DNA of 64,000 bases from Nothophaeocryptopus gaeumannii (GCA_031771865.1 JASISA010000010.1:2542001-2606000), one strand, 5' to 3'; counted from the first letter of the stretch, positions 10,886-21,235 are shown. Made by a program: numbers and translations. The notes: a model not told the origin generated them from the sequence alone.

Positions 10886-11518
10886 CTGCAGTGACTTGAC
10901 CATTCAACGAGACGATAACATGTACATTTCGAAACTCTGCTCTGACCATTCTGCAGGTCTAAAATAAGACTATCCGGTCTACGCTACAGCGATAAAGCAG
11001 CTCGAAGCACCATCGAAGCTCCCCTGGAAACAATCGAAACACTGTGCCGCACCAGCCCCCCAAGCGCAACTTCTTCACAACAACACGCTTCAGCCGTCTC
11101 ATAGAGCAGGCACACCTACATCGATGAGCACGCATGATGCAGAACCTAAGCCACTGTCGTCGTGTCGCACTTTGACTGGACATGCACACGCTTTCCTTGA
11201 TCTACCTACGCCTGTCTGCAGGTAGAGTGCTGCGGGCTTGAACAAACGACAGTGGCATGTGAAAATGGCGATTCAGTGGGCACTGCAAAGTGGCTTTGCT
11301 GCACCGCGCCACGGTATGCGAGGTATAAGTAAGTCTCCGTTATTTTTTTGGTTTCTCTTGTGCATGAAAAGAAAACCTGAGTTCCCAAATTTTGAGTGCG
11401 CTAGTTCTTCGGCTTCGAACATTTCTCAGAGATTTGCCTTCGGAATACAGCATCGACGAAGACGACACTTCATTGCCGAGTCTAAAGCTATACCAAATCA
11501 AAGATAGTTGCTGGAGAC
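10886..11518. other. Intergenic region
   Basis: It holds the 3' flank of the DUF155 gene and the upstream region of the next gene. Short open frames on both strands lack supporting motifs; nothing further is recognised. Confidence 0.5.
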
Positions 11519-12559
11519 ATGAGTAATGAAGAGCTTCAAAGCCCGCGACAACGCAGAGCACCAACAGCCCACATGGGAACTGCGCTCAGCAACGATGCTT
11601 CTGCACTTCAGAGAGCTCGTGAAGCAACACTTGAACTGGGAACGGACTTGACGGTCCTCACGACAGCAGATAAAGAACGTTTGGCCGCCGAAGAACTGAA
11701 ACGCGATCGCACTGACGATGACTTTCACGAGGCTGGGTCATCGAAACGCCGTCGAGGCAATAGATCTCAAAGCACGAGCGCTGAGCGGCTGCGATTCATT
11801 CAAGCCATTCAATCCTACTGGGGAGACGATCACACAACATGGCCTACGCAGTCTGTGGCCCCTTACAAAAGAATCACGACAGGCGGCAATGGCTCCCGGG
11901 AACTTAGACAAAGCGAAACATATTACCTTGAGCCTCAGGAGTGGACCGCAAAGCTCTTGGAGCAGATTGCAAAGCTGGCACAAATGATGACCACTCGTGA
12001 TGAAATGGTCAAGACAACCCGAGTGCTCGATCGTGTAGTCCACCAGCGCGTGGCTTCCACCGGCGGGAAAGACTTTCTACAAATTTCCGATGTCACGACT
12101 GCTATCAGTTCAATGAAGAGGGAGGATGTATTCGCGGACGTGGGCGATGCGATCGTGATCGATGATTCGGGACCGCAACTGGAGCAAGACGCCAATTTGC
12201 GAACTCCACCTCAAGACCTGCAACCACCAGCCAGCGCGCCCGCCGAGACTGTCAACTATTTCGAGCAGGCCACTGAGCTATTGGGAAACGTGCGAGATCA
12301 ACAGCTGCACCAGCAGCCGCCCAATAGCATTTCAAACGGAGATCCGTCGACAGATCGAAACAACAACGACGCGCGCTCTGAGACAGCTCTCTACACGGCT
12401 GGAGAAGTGGAAGCCATCGATGCGGCCATCCAGCGTTTGACGAAGCTGAAGCAAAAGCGACAAGACTTGCGCCGACTCCAAGCTGAGTACAGACAGGACT
12501 GGGCTGCTACGTTCGCCACGCTTCAAAAAATTCGCCCAGAGAGCATTGTGCCTGAGTAG
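11519..12559 (+). CDS. Hypothetical protein with C-terminal coiled coil
   Basis: Intronless, 346 residues, no recognised family. The N-terminal third is polar and carries a basic patch (SSKRRRGNRSQS, about residues 72-84) that could be a nuclear localisation signal. A central block (about 88-205, from RLRFIQAIQSYWGDD to MKREDVFADVGDAIVIDDSG) is better structured and contains EWTAKLLEQIAKLAQMM, a probable helix. A Gln/Pro/Asn-rich linker follows. The C-terminal 55 residues (AIDAAIQRLTKLKQKRQDLR, then RLQAEYRQDWAATFATLQKI) form a likely coiled coil. The basic patch, the acidic VIDDSG and the coiled coil would suit a nuclear complex subunit, but that is inference. The ATG at 11519 is the first in frame. 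Confidence 0.75.
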   Translation: MSNEELQSPRQRRAPTAHMGTALSNDASALQRAREATLELGTDLTVLTTADKERLAAEELKRDRTDDDFHEAGSSKRRRGNRSQSTSAERLRFIQAIQSYWGDDHTTWPTQSVAPYKRITTGGNGSRELRQSETYYLEPQEWTAKLLEQIAKLAQMMTTRDEMVKTTRVLDRVVHQRVASTGGKDFLQISDVTTAISSMKREDVFADVGDAIVIDDSGPQLEQDANLRTPPQDLQPPASAPAETVNYFEQATELLGNVRDQQLHQQPPNSISNGDPSTDRNNNDARSETALYTAGEVEAIDAAIQRLTKLKQKRQDLRRLQAEYRQDWAATFATLQKIRPESIVPE

Positions 12560-13027
12560 GTCAACGGAGAAGAAGATGGAAATAGCAGCATGGTATGTGC
12601 AGCCGTATGACTGATGCAGACAACTGAAGCGACTGAGCAGAGTAGCCCTACATAGATGCTATGCAAAATCATCGTTCAATCAACTTGACTTCCGTCCGGG
12701 TTTCATGCAGGTATACAAAGCATTGCGTCGACTGGAGTGTTATTCAAGTCGATTAACCCAGGTCTTGGCGGCCTTCGGACAAAGCTTCGTCCGACCGACG
12801 GCCTCGTCTTGTCGAAGCACGATGATCAACTCACGCACGCAGACATCTTCAGACGATACCTTAGCAAGTTCGGCGCCGAACAGGTATTCAATCTTCGTCA
12901 TGATGGCAATCAATCAATGGATATTAGAGGGTCTGCATCGGTAGCCTTGCCCAGCATGACACCCATCTAGCATCACCGAACCGCAGAACCAAGAAACTCA
13001 CAAGCAAACCCGCACCTATCGACAGCC
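12560..13027. other. Intergenic region
   Basis: Contains a 53-codon minus-strand frame (12740-12901, beginning MTKIEYLFGAELAKVSSED) with no partner exon or known motif, and the upstream region of the VOC gene. Nothing else is seen. Confidence 0.4.
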
Positions 13028-13474
13028 ATGCCGCTTCCATCTTCCCTCCTCGGAATCCACCACATCAAGTTGCCTGTCTCGGATATAGGGAAGACACAAA
13101 CCTTCTACACTTCAATACTCGGTCTTGAACACATCCCCGCCTACAACCACATCTCCAAAACCGGGGAACTCTTCGCAGTCATCCTCACCCATCCACCCAC
13201 GAGTCTGCTCCTCGAACTCCGTCTCAACCAAGATCAAGCTGGGTCGCAGAAACACTACGACCCCATCGTCTGGCGCGTCTCCGCTCGGGAGGATCTGGAG
13301 GACTGGAAGGCGTGGTTTGAGGAAAATGGAGTCAAGTGTAGCAAAGTGTTTACGGCCATGAAGGGGTGGGTGTTGTGTTGCGAGGATCCTGACTCAAAGA
13401 TTGTCAAATTCTATACGGATGAGAGTCATGAGTGGACGGGAAAGCATGATGAGGATGAGTTTTGGTTGCGATAG
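13028..13474 (+). CDS. Glyoxalase/bleomycin-resistance/dioxygenase (VOC) fold protein
   Basis: Intronless, 148 residues, the normal size for a single-domain VOC protein with two beta-alpha-beta-beta-beta modules. The first module opens with the classic GIHHIKLPVSDIGKTQTFYT, followed by ILGLEH. The second carries LEDWKAWFEENGVK and closes with CEDPDSKIVKFY. VOC proteins bind a divalent metal between the modules through His/Glu residues. The candidates seen here are the early His of IHHIKL and a Glu in the LLLELRLNQD strand, but the usual late Glu is not obvious (IVKFYTDE). The substrate cannot be told from sequence; the family includes glyoxalases, extradiol dioxygenases and antibiotic-binding proteins. 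The sequence context of the ATG (GACAGCCATGC) is acceptable and no signal peptide is present, so it is probably cytosolic. Confidence 0.85.
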   Translation: MPLPSSLLGIHHIKLPVSDIGKTQTFYTSILGLEHIPAYNHISKTGELFAVILTHPPTSLLLELRLNQDQAGSQKHYDPIVWRVSAREDLEDWKAWFEENGVKCSKVFTAMKGWVLCCEDPDSKIVKFYTDESHEWTGKHDEDEFWLR

Positions 13475-14168
13475 GGCGTAGGTGGTAGATGGAGAGACGA
13501 GAAGTTCAGGTTAGCAGGGAAGTGTAGAGGAGAACATATCGGTTTCGATGGAGGTAGAATTATGCGGAGAACCGGGAATGGACGTAGGAGATATCGGTAC
13601 ACAGGAGATACTTTGATTTTCTCGGCGAACTCTCGTTGATTGCTGTGCGCATGTGTCGCGCCGGATCATCCTAATATCGATAGATATGTAGAAGTAGTCG
13701 TCGAGGAGGCAGCATTTGACACCGAGTCTCGGGGGGTTTCCAGAGACGAGTTGCTTCCCATCTCTGATTAGCAGTCACACAAATGATGTGCTTTTGTGAT
13801 CCCCATGCGCTGTACCTTGGGCTCCGAAAAGCCGCACTTCGGCTTTCAAAGCAAGACAGTATCCTTGGCAGCGTGTCCAACAAGCGAGCGATCTGGTCAG
13901 CAAGAACACCAAACCCCCGGAGACATAATTTGTTGCAGCTCCACAGTTGCCCTAGGTTTTCTGTGAGTTCCCCTGCCACTCCAAACTCAAATGAGGGGCA
14001 TTGGCGGCGATATCGGTGATATGCGATATTGCGTTTGCAGTCCTTCCAAGTTCCAGAAATCCTGAGACGCGTTTCTCAGGCTCTCATCTTCTTATAAATA
14101 GTGACAATCGCGCTGTGTGGCCCTGCTCGATTGGCACGGCGACCTACACACGAGATTAGCAGCACAAC
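13475..14168. other. Intergenic region
   Basis: No supported gene. The last 80 bases before the AKR start include a TTATAAATAG TATA-like element at 14092-14101. Confidence 0.45.
14092..14101 (+). promoter_or_regulatory. TATA-like element upstream of the aldo-keto reductase
   Basis: The sequence TTATAAATAG lies about 70 bases before the ATG at 14169, a plausible place for a core promoter TATA box. Assigned by motif and position only. Confidence 0.4.
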
Positions 14169-15290
14169 ATGGCACCAAATTACCCGCAACGCAAGATCGG
14201 CGACGACCTCGTTTCCGCCCAAGGCCTCGGATGCATGGGCATGAGCTTCGGATATACCTCGTACGGTGGCTACAACGATGAAGAGTCGTCCAAAGTCTTG
14301 ACGAGAGCAATCGACCTCGGCATCAACTTCTGGGACACGTCCGACGTTTACGGCCCGCACACAAACGAGCAGCTCATCGGCAAGTGGTTCAAGGACACCG
14401 GGCGCCGGAAAGAGATATTCCTCGCGACCAAATTTGGCAATCTTCGCTTTCCTGATGGCTCGCCTGGCGTAAGAGGGGATAGAGAGTGGGTGCATCAAGC
14501 CTGCAAAGAGAGCTTGGAGAGACTCGGAATTGAACAGATCGACCTTTATTATCAGCACCGAGTGGACCCGAAAGTGCCGATTGAAGAGACAGTACAAGCG
14601 ATGGTGGAGCTGAAGAACGAGGGAAAGATCCGATATCTGGGTCTTTCGGAGTGCTCGGCAGAAACTCTGAGGAGAGCATGCAAGGTGCATCCTATTGCAG
14701 CAGCGCAGATGGAGTTCTCACCCTTTGCATTAGAGATCGAATCTGAGCAGACCAAGTTCCTCCAGACAGCCAGGGAGCTCGGCGTCAAGCTGGTAGCGTA
14801 CTCGCCGCTTGGACGAGGCTTCCTGACTGGATCCGTAAAGAGCCGCGACGACCTTGACGACAAGGACACGCGCAAGAATCACCCGCGCTTCTCCGAAGAA
14901 AATTTCGAAGGCAACATGAAGCTGGTGAACAAAGTTGGAGAATTGGCGTCGAAGAAGAAATGCACTGCAGGGCAATTGTGCATCGCGTGGGTTCTCGCCC
15001 AAGGGTAAGTACATCCCGCAACATGCTCGTGGCCGTTCATCGGACCGCTTGATAACCTTGGTGATGACGCACAATGCTGACCATGTGACAGTAAGGATTT
15101 CATTCCAATTCCCGGGACGAAGCGAGTCAAGTACCTCGAGGACAACGCGAAAGCAGTTGACGTCCATCTGTCCCAAGAGGAGGAGCGGGAGTTAAGACAA
15201 GCGATTGAGAGTGTTGGCGGCACGCAGGGTGCAAGGTATCCTCCGGCGATGATGGCGAGGTGCTTTGGCGACTCTCCTCTTCCCGAGTAG
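14169..15290 (+). CDS. Aldo-keto reductase
   Basis: Two exons, 14169-15004 and 15092-15290, joined across an 87-nt intron (GTAAGT ... GTGACAG) to give 344 residues, a normal AKR length. The catalytic tetrad is visible: Asp in WDTSD, Tyr in VYGPHTNEQLIGKW, Lys in LATKFG and His in YYQHRVD. Other hallmarks are LGCMGMS at the N-terminus, the AAAQMEFSPF strand and the cofactor-binding region KDFIPIPGTKRVKYLEDN, which exon 2 supplies; without the splice the protein would lack the NADPH site. It resembles the AKR13/YakC branch (NADPH-dependent reduction of aldehydes or ketones), a cytosolic enzyme of uncertain substrate. It lies downstream of the VOC gene on the same strand, but nothing shows that the two are functionally linked. 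Confidence 0.93.
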
Positions 15291-16544
15291 ATTTGTTGGA
15301 GAGTCTCTGTCTCTCTTGCGGCGGTGGAGGCACCGGGCACGGCACTGCGGAAATCGGGGATTTGTACTCAGGTCAGGTACTTGCCGGGAACGAACGAACG
15401 GTGTGATGAATTGCGCAGCAGCATTGGTTGAGATGCAGGCTCGGCATGCGGCTTGCGACCAAGAGACCAGGAGTCGCTCGCGTCTTCATGGCTCTTTTGC
15501 CAGGAAGCCTTGTACGTGTCTCATCACCGCGCATACAGTATCCAGGGCGTCACCCTTCACACCTTGTGGCTGGTGTTGGTGTTGCACGCCTCAGGTATGG
15601 TACGGAGTACAGGATCAATGTCGTCTGCGGCGTGAAGCAGCATGGTGCCGATCTCCATATCTTGGTGAGACGGTCTTAACGGTTGTTGCTGCCAGCACAC
15701 GAGAGGAAAGTCGTTTGCGCCTCGTCGTCTAATTGTGAAAGCCTAAATTTGCCTACCAAGTGAAGCGCGAATCAGAAGCGGACGTCCACAGATAGAGTTG
15801 CCCAGGCTGGCTTTAATGAAGCAGGCACGAGCCGGCATTTCTTGGCTTCTGCGGAGCTGGTGCAGGTACGGGTGCCCAACTTTTGTCCGAGACGATCCAT
15901 GCGCAAATCGAGACTCCTTCCCATCTGCGCTCCTGCTAGAAGTCGTCCTTGATCGCATATTTGATCACTTCCTCCTCCTCTCCACCTCACCGCACCGCAC
16001 CATCCCCCTCTGCTGGACACTCAAATCCCTCACACTCATTCCAAAAAAGGCCATCCTCGTCTTCGTGTTCGAGCAAGGCGTGCCAAGTCACTCGTTTCGG
16101 GATTTACCACCTTGCATTCCTTACCAAGGTACAAGATCCAGTCGAGAACGCCATCCGCCCATCGCAGCATTCCATTCGGCGCGGCAAGCAACAGTCCCAG
16201 GATCCGATCACTTGACGTGGTCTTTTGCTCACCATATCGTAAGTCTAGTCCTTCTCTCGTTCATGCGACAGCGACACTTCAACGACAACCCATGCATGCA
16301 CTGGAGGGTAATGGCGGCTTTCCAATGAGAACAAGGAACACCAATCGCTTGCAGCCTTTCCTCAAGAGCACCTACTTCGAATTGACCCACATTCTTTATC
16401 AATTGCCGATACACTTCGACCAGATACACGCGCACTAGCAAGGATTCCCAACTGACTCCGTCTGCCGGCAGTAACCATTGCCAACTCTTGATATACATCT
16501 TGATATACCTACCTGGAAATCAGCATAATCATCCCACCGTCAAC
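15291..16544. other. Long upstream region of the GH17 gene
   Basis: About 1.25 kb without a supported gene. From about 15900 the plus strand becomes strongly pyrimidine-rich (CTCCTCCTCTCC-type tracts), as often seen upstream of highly expressed fungal wall genes. Open frames across it (15265-15732, 15798-16328) carry no motifs and are taken as chance. Confidence 0.45.
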
Positions 16545-17708
16545 ATGAAAGCTGCACTTCTCACCATCGCCGCCCTTGCGGCTTCTGCCTCTGCGCAGAT
16601 CCAGCACGGCCACCGTCACCAGCACAAAGGCCGTGACGAAAAGGTCAAGGTCCACACTGCCGTCCAGTATGTGACCGCGAATGCGCCTCATGTCGTTGTC
16701 TACGTCGATGGCAACGGCAAGCCAATCTCCACCTCTTACGAGAGCAGTGCTCCTCCAGCACAGACTCCTCCAAGCTACCAGTCCCCGCCAGCCGCTCAGC
16801 CACCGCCACCTGCGAGCACAAGCAGCGCGGCTCCTCCTCCTCCACCAGCATATACCCCACCAAAGGACGCACCCAAGGCACCTGCATCGCCCCCCGCCGC
16901 GCCTCCCTCTTACTCCTCTTCGCCTAGCTCTGGAAGCTCTGGCCTCGGTATCTCTTACTCCCCATACAAGGACAACGGCGACTGCAAGAGCCAGGACGAT
17001 GTAAACAGCGACTTCAAGAGCTTCACCGGCTACGGCATCGTTCGTATCTACGGCACCGATTGCAACCAGGTCTCGACCGTCCTGAATGCCGCAAAGGCCA
17101 AGAACATGAAGGTGTTCGCCGGTATCTTCGACACCTCGCAGGTCCAAAATGAGGCAGACCTTATCATCTCCGCCGCCAAGAATGACTGGGGTATCATCGA
17201 TACGGTTTCGGTCGGTAACGAGGTTGTCAATGCCGGAACCAAGAGCCCAGCGGAGGTCGTGGCTGCTGTCAAACAGGCTCGCGGTATCTTGAAGGGAGCT
17301 GGCTTCACTGGAAGCGTCGTCACTGTCGACACCTTCGTCGCCATGATCGCTCATCCAGAGCTTTGCCAGGCCTCCGACTACGCCGCCGCCAACTGCCACG
17401 CCTTCTTCGACGGTGGTAAGACTGCCGATCAAGCCGGAGAGTTCGTCAGCGAGCAGGCTCAGCGCGTGAAGGAAGCATGCGGTGGCAAGAAAACCGTCAT
17501 CACCGAGTCCGGCTGGCCATGGTCCGGCGCCTCCAATGGCGCTGCTGTCCCTAGCAAGGAAAATCAGAAGGCCGCTATCGCATCGCTCAAGTCTAAGTTC
17601 AACGACAACCTTATTCTCTTCACCGCATGCGACGATGTATGGAAGAAGAACACTGCCGCGACTTACGGCGCAGAGCAGTACTGGGGCATCGTCAAGCAGT
17701 CCGGTTAG
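16545..17708 (+). CDS. Secreted GH17 beta-1,3-glucanase/glucanosyltransferase-like wall protein (MP65/Scw type)
   Basis: Intronless, 387 residues. The ATG at 16545 (MKAALLTIAALAASASAQ) gives a clear signal peptide; the in-frame codon further upstream would bury it. A histidine-rich mature start (QHGHRHQHKGRDEKV) is followed by a Pro/Ser/Thr-rich linker at about 65-140 and a GH17 catalytic domain from GISYSPYKDNGDCKSQDDV to the end. The probable acid/base Glu lies in DTVSVGNEVVN and the nucleophile Glu in TVITESGWPWSG, the two standard GH17 signatures. Such proteins remodel beta-1,3-glucan in the cell wall and are often major mannoproteins of growing hyphae. No hydrophobic GPI tail is present, so the protein should be secreted or wall-bound through its domain or linker. 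Confidence 0.93.
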   Translation: MKAALLTIAALAASASAQIQHGHRHQHKGRDEKVKVHTAVQYVTANAPHVVVYVDGNGKPISTSYESSAPPAQTPPSYQSPPAAQPPPPASTSSAAPPPPPAYTPPKDAPKAPASPPAAPPSYSSSPSSGSSGLGISYSPYKDNGDCKSQDDVNSDFKSFTGYGIVRIYGTDCNQVSTVLNAAKAKNMKVFAGIFDTSQVQNEADLIISAAKNDWGIIDTVSVGNEVVNAGTKSPAEVVAAVKQARGILKGAGFTGSVVTVDTFVAMIAHPELCQASDYAAANCHAFFDGGKTADQAGEFVSEQAQRVKEACGGKKTVITESGWPWSGASNGAAVPSKENQKAAIASLKSKFNDNLILFTACDDVWKKNTAATYGAEQYWGIVKQSG

Positions 17709-18532
17709 ATGTGCTTTTGTCATGATATTTACGTAGACCCAGGCCTGTCGAGACCAGAGACCCAAGAACGAGTCAGAGCCAGATGTACATACCCCTGCTC
17801 TTTGATTCTTTGCGAGGCGTTTGCATAGTAGGGATGGCAGTATGGGCGTTTTCTCCAGATGAGATCGGATAGTGTGGGATAGAGGCATATATTGTCTCGA
17901 ATGGCAACCAAAATGCCCGTTCAAGTGAAAATTTCAACGTTGTCTTGCAGTCGGTTCTGTCGACACGTCTCGGCTCTGTGCGCTGGAGTACTCTGTACCC
18001 TGTCATCGCGTTGGCATCCACGTCACTTGATGGCGCAAAACGGTGAGAAGCACTGATTGATGGATACGAGGAGAGGAGAATAATGTCTCGTGTTACGGAA
18101 TGAAGTGCGGACAGAGTGGCAGATCAGTGGATCTCACTGACAAGGATCCCGGCTCTCCGCATAGAGACTCGAGTTATGTTGATGCGCTGGTGACGTCTGA
18201 AGCTCTGGGGGGGTTGAGGTGGAGAGCTCTGTGCTCTTTGCCTCCATGAATGTCACGCGAACCACAATTGACTTCGACTTTCACAAACAATCAAGCTTTC
18301 ACACACTGCACGAATAGCTCTTCGAACAATTTTTTCAACGACATCCACGATACCACCCCGCTGTCGGCTCGTACACGTCCTCATCGCCGTCCTGCTCGCG
18401 CTGGCCACGACCGCCCTCTTCCGAAGCATCTCCAGCAAGAACATTGTATCTTCCAAGATTGTCAACAAAGCTTCCAAGATAGCCAGCACTGCTGCTCGGC
18501 ATACAAGCAAGTCTAGTGGCAGTGGCACAAAG
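17709..18532. other. Intergenic region upstream of the isoaspartyl methyltransferase
   Basis: No separate gene is supported. From 18272 to 18532 the plus strand is open in the same frame as the downstream methyltransferase and encodes a hydrophobic segment (VLIAVLLALATTALF); this may be an N-terminal extension (see findings). Confidence 0.4.
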
Positions 18533-19377
18533 ATGGCCTGGAGAAGCTCGGGAAGCAGCAACGAAGCTCTGATTGAGAATTTGGCGAGGAATGGATTGAT
18601 TACGAGTGAGAGGGTTAAGGAGGCTATGAAGGGGGTAACTCCCCCTTTACCCGACCTGATCCATTTACACGGCACATAGCTTCTGACAGAGTTCTGGCTC
18701 TGCAGGTCGACCGAGCCCATTACGCTCCCTATGCACCTTACCAAGACTCCCCGCAATCCATCGGTCACAAAGCAACGATTAGTGCGCCGCATATGCACGC
18801 TTCCGCCGCTGAATCGCTTCTTCCCTATCTGACGCCTGGCGCGAAAGTCCTCGATATCGGATCCGGATCAGGATACCTTACACATGTGCTTGCGGAGCTG
18901 GTAAAGCCTGGTGGAACGGTTGTCGGAGTGGAACATATTCAACCTTTGGTGGATCTGAGTACAGAGAATACGGGGAAGAGCGAGGAGGGAAGGAATCTGG
19001 TGCAGGATGGAGGTATCAGATACGTGAAGGCCGACGGGAGGCTGGGTTGGAAAGAGGATGCGCCTTATGATGCCATACATGTTGGGGCAGCGGCACCGGG
19101 ACATGTGCAGGCTTTGATTGATCAGTTGAAGAGTCCTGGGCGGTAAGTGAATATCAATTCCAAGAGAGGGTCGGATGCTGAGATGGACGCGGAAAGCCTC
19201 TTCATACCGGTCGCAGAGCCCACGATACTGACAAGAATTGCCAGGCTGTTCATACCCGTGGAAGAGAACTACATGCAACATATCTATGTCATCGACAAGG
19301 ACAAGCATGGGAATGTGACGAAGAAGAAAGAATATGGCGTGCAATATGTACCATTGACGGATGCGCCGGCCGATTGA
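18533..19377 (+). CDS. PCM1: Protein-L-isoaspartate(D-aspartate) O-methyltransferase
   Basis: Three exons, 18533-18634, 18706-19142 and 19245-19377, give 223 residues, the usual PIMT length. The enzyme transfers a methyl group from S-adenosylmethionine to abnormal isoaspartyl residues, starting repair of aged proteins. Signatures are SNEALIENLARNGLI at the start, VDRAHYAP and the downstream SIGHKATISAPHMHA (substrate-side motif), the SAM-binding loop VLDIGSGSGYLTHVLAEL, the acidic VVGVEH, and DAIHVGAAAPG. The third exon supplies RLFIPVEENYMQHIYVIDKD, the expected C-terminal strands. First intron donor (GTAACT) is weaker than the usual GTRNGT. The gene symbol is the general eukaryotic name and is used loosely. 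The upstream reading frame stays open and may add a targeting sequence (see findings). Confidence 0.9.
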
Positions 19378-19799
19378 CAGACATCGGAGGTTGCTGGAAA
19401 GCTGAGGCGTCATTTACAACATTGGCAGGAGGAGCTCGCTGGTGAAAGCCACCAGGAAGAGGTCAAGGGCGCTTCGAGAGGCTAGGAGCCAGGGAGGGCT
19501 TGAGAGACGGACGGGACATATAGGAGGATGTTAGAGAAAGGGCAACCAGCAGTTGACCGCTACAATCACGTTGCAAACGACACAACGACAGAATGAATGC
19601 ATGAGCTTACGACAGCAAGCGAGGCATCCCGTGCATTTCTCTCAATCATCAACCGACGATGACCCCTGGCAGACTTTCACCACATTCAAAGATCCGCTGA
19701 CGGGTGAAGTAGTACCAGACAAACGCTGCTGCAGGCATGAACTCTAAATTTGATATCTTGAAGAACGCTTGCCCTCTCCAAACCATCATCTTAACAAAC
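19378..19799. other. Intergenic region
   Basis: The stretch 19560-19740 is open on the plus strand in one frame (with DDDPWQTFTTFKDPLTGEVV) but has no ATG and no fitting splice donor into the next gene. It may be a remnant or an unrecognised 5' exon. Confidence 0.35.
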
Positions 19800-20814
19800 A
19801 TGGCTCGCACCAAGCAAACCCCTAGTGCTCTCGGCACCACTTCACTACCCATTGGCAAGGACGGCGCACTGGTGGATGTGCCTAATACGGACCTGCGTCG
19901 CCCACAGACGATCGATGAAAATGACTTCTGGTTCTGCGATACTGGCTCATGGAATGTCTTCCTGGCGCGGACCTTCACCGGCGCGAAGGAGGACCGAATG
20001 TCTGCCTTGGATCTGGTGAGTCTCTACCTCCAAGGAATGACCACCGCATACTGATCTAGGCTCGCAGATGGGTCGAATCGATGCTGCCGGCCGCATCATG
20101 GAGACTGATGAAGGCAGACCTGCGGTTCGTCCTTGCCAACAGTGCATTCAATACGATGTCGCGCAGAATTGCCGAACTTTTGTGGTGTGTATCTGTCACA
20201 ACTGAGCTCACATACAGATGAGTGATCTGACGCTGATCAAGTGACAGAGACGGAGAGGAAATGTCTGCATTGCATGCGCGTTCTGCATCCTGAATGCGTC
20301 TTCGATCGAATGTGCACATCTAAGCTGCCGTGCCGGTCTCGAAGCTGCACCACCGACTGCAGGAAAGCCGTCGATCTCGGCGGATATTGGATGCTGTGGC
20401 CCACTTGGTTGGCCTCCGAGAAAACGTAGCCGCACTCACATGGAAGAGGACGACGAAGAAGTGAAACCGAATGTGACCCTCGAGGTAGTGGATGGGATCA
20501 ATCCGTTTGATCGAGGCCCGAATGAGGATCTCCACGCGAAACGTGCGAACCATGCATCACGAGAGGACGTCGACCGCACCGTCCGGGAACCTTTGCGACA
20601 GCCAATTGTTGAAGATGCTGAGAACGACGACGCGGACAAGCTTCTGCGACAGGAAGATCTCATCTTACGAGCAGTCAAGCAAGTGAAAAGCCGTTTCTGG
20701 TCGCAGGTCACCGATATGGTCAACTTCAACTTGCACGCTGGAGAGCGTATAAGCGAGGAGGAAGTCAAAAGGAAGCACAAAAATATCGACGCTGCGCGCA
20801 GAGCACTCTCATGA
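19800..20814 (+). CDS. Cysteine-rich (DUF3716-like) protein with histone H3-like N-terminus
   Basis: Three exons, 19800-20015, 20068-20184 and 20248-20814, all phase 0, give 299 residues. Introns use GTGAGT and GTGTGT donors, and the last acceptor (GTGACAG) opens a frame that stays clear to the stop. The middle holds a cysteine pattern, PCQQCIQYDVAQNC then GNVCIACAFCILNASSIEC, which resembles the putative zinc-binding DUF3716 domain of fungal proteins (recognised from memory; moderate confidence). A basic patch (PPRKRSRTHM) and an acidic segment follow, then a helical C-terminus (LRQEDLILRAVKQVKSRFWS). The N-terminus reads MARTKQTPSALG; after Met removal the first six residues equal those of histone H3. 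The chosen ATG has the strong context AACAAACATGG. An in-frame ATG at 19737 would add 21 residues and hide that N-terminus. Confidence 0.75.
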
Positions 20815-20920
20815 GTGGCACGCGTTATGTCGTGGCCTTGCCCCCTACCCTCACGATTGCTGCTGAATCTGAATAGGCCGAATCGTGGCGCAAGACTCCA
20901 TTTCCCGCCTCTGTAGGGTA

Positions 20921-21235
20921 ATGACAAACGACAAAAGACCTAGAAGCTCCAATGAACCTGCCCTGGAGCTCTCCGAGTCCGCTCCACATCCAAATGACGC
21001 CTGTCCTTTTGCGCCTTTGGTTGCACGTGCCATCAAGATGATCAGATCAATCATCGTCAACATCCTTCTGCTCATTACGCTCTCCGTCGCAATCGTGGTA
21101 GATGGGACGAGGGCGAGCTTGACGTGGTTTGTCAGAGACCCAACAAATGCAAAGCGGTCGATGGTCAGTCTCTGCTCCACATTTCCCGCAGAACGCAAAT
21201 CCCATACAACATACTGACACTAGCTACTTGTCTAA
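20921..21235 (+). CDS. Small single-pass membrane protein (candidate)
   Basis: Exons 20921-21163 and 21224-21235 joined across a 60-nt intron (GTCAGT, branch ACTGAC, acceptor ACTAG) encode 84 residues. The protein has a polar N-terminus (MTNDKRPRSSNEPALELSES), then one membrane helix (IIVNILLLITLSVAIVV, about residues 46-62), a short basic-polar tail (TWFVRDPTNAKRS) and ends MLLV. No family is recognised. Good splice signals near the end favour a real gene, though an in-frame upstream CTCTGTAG could also be an acceptor, making 20921 an internal position. An overlapping minus-strand frame is open too and is judged the shadow. Confidence 0.45.

Noticed and set aside
12740..12901. 53-codon minus-strand frame with natural-looking residues
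   Set aside because: Too short, no partner exon and no homolog recognised; kept only as a remark.
16509..17924. 471-codon minus-strand open frame antisense to the GH17 gene
   Set aside because: It mirrors the GC-rich codon pattern of the GH17 gene, which has a signal peptide and both catalytic Glu motifs; the antisense reading has none.
18253..18798. 181-codon minus-strand frame over the start of the methyltransferase
   Set aside because: No motif; it overlaps well supported exons on the plus strand.
19800..20814. Histone H3 gene
   Set aside because: Only the first six residues after Met match; the remainder is unrelated to the histone fold.
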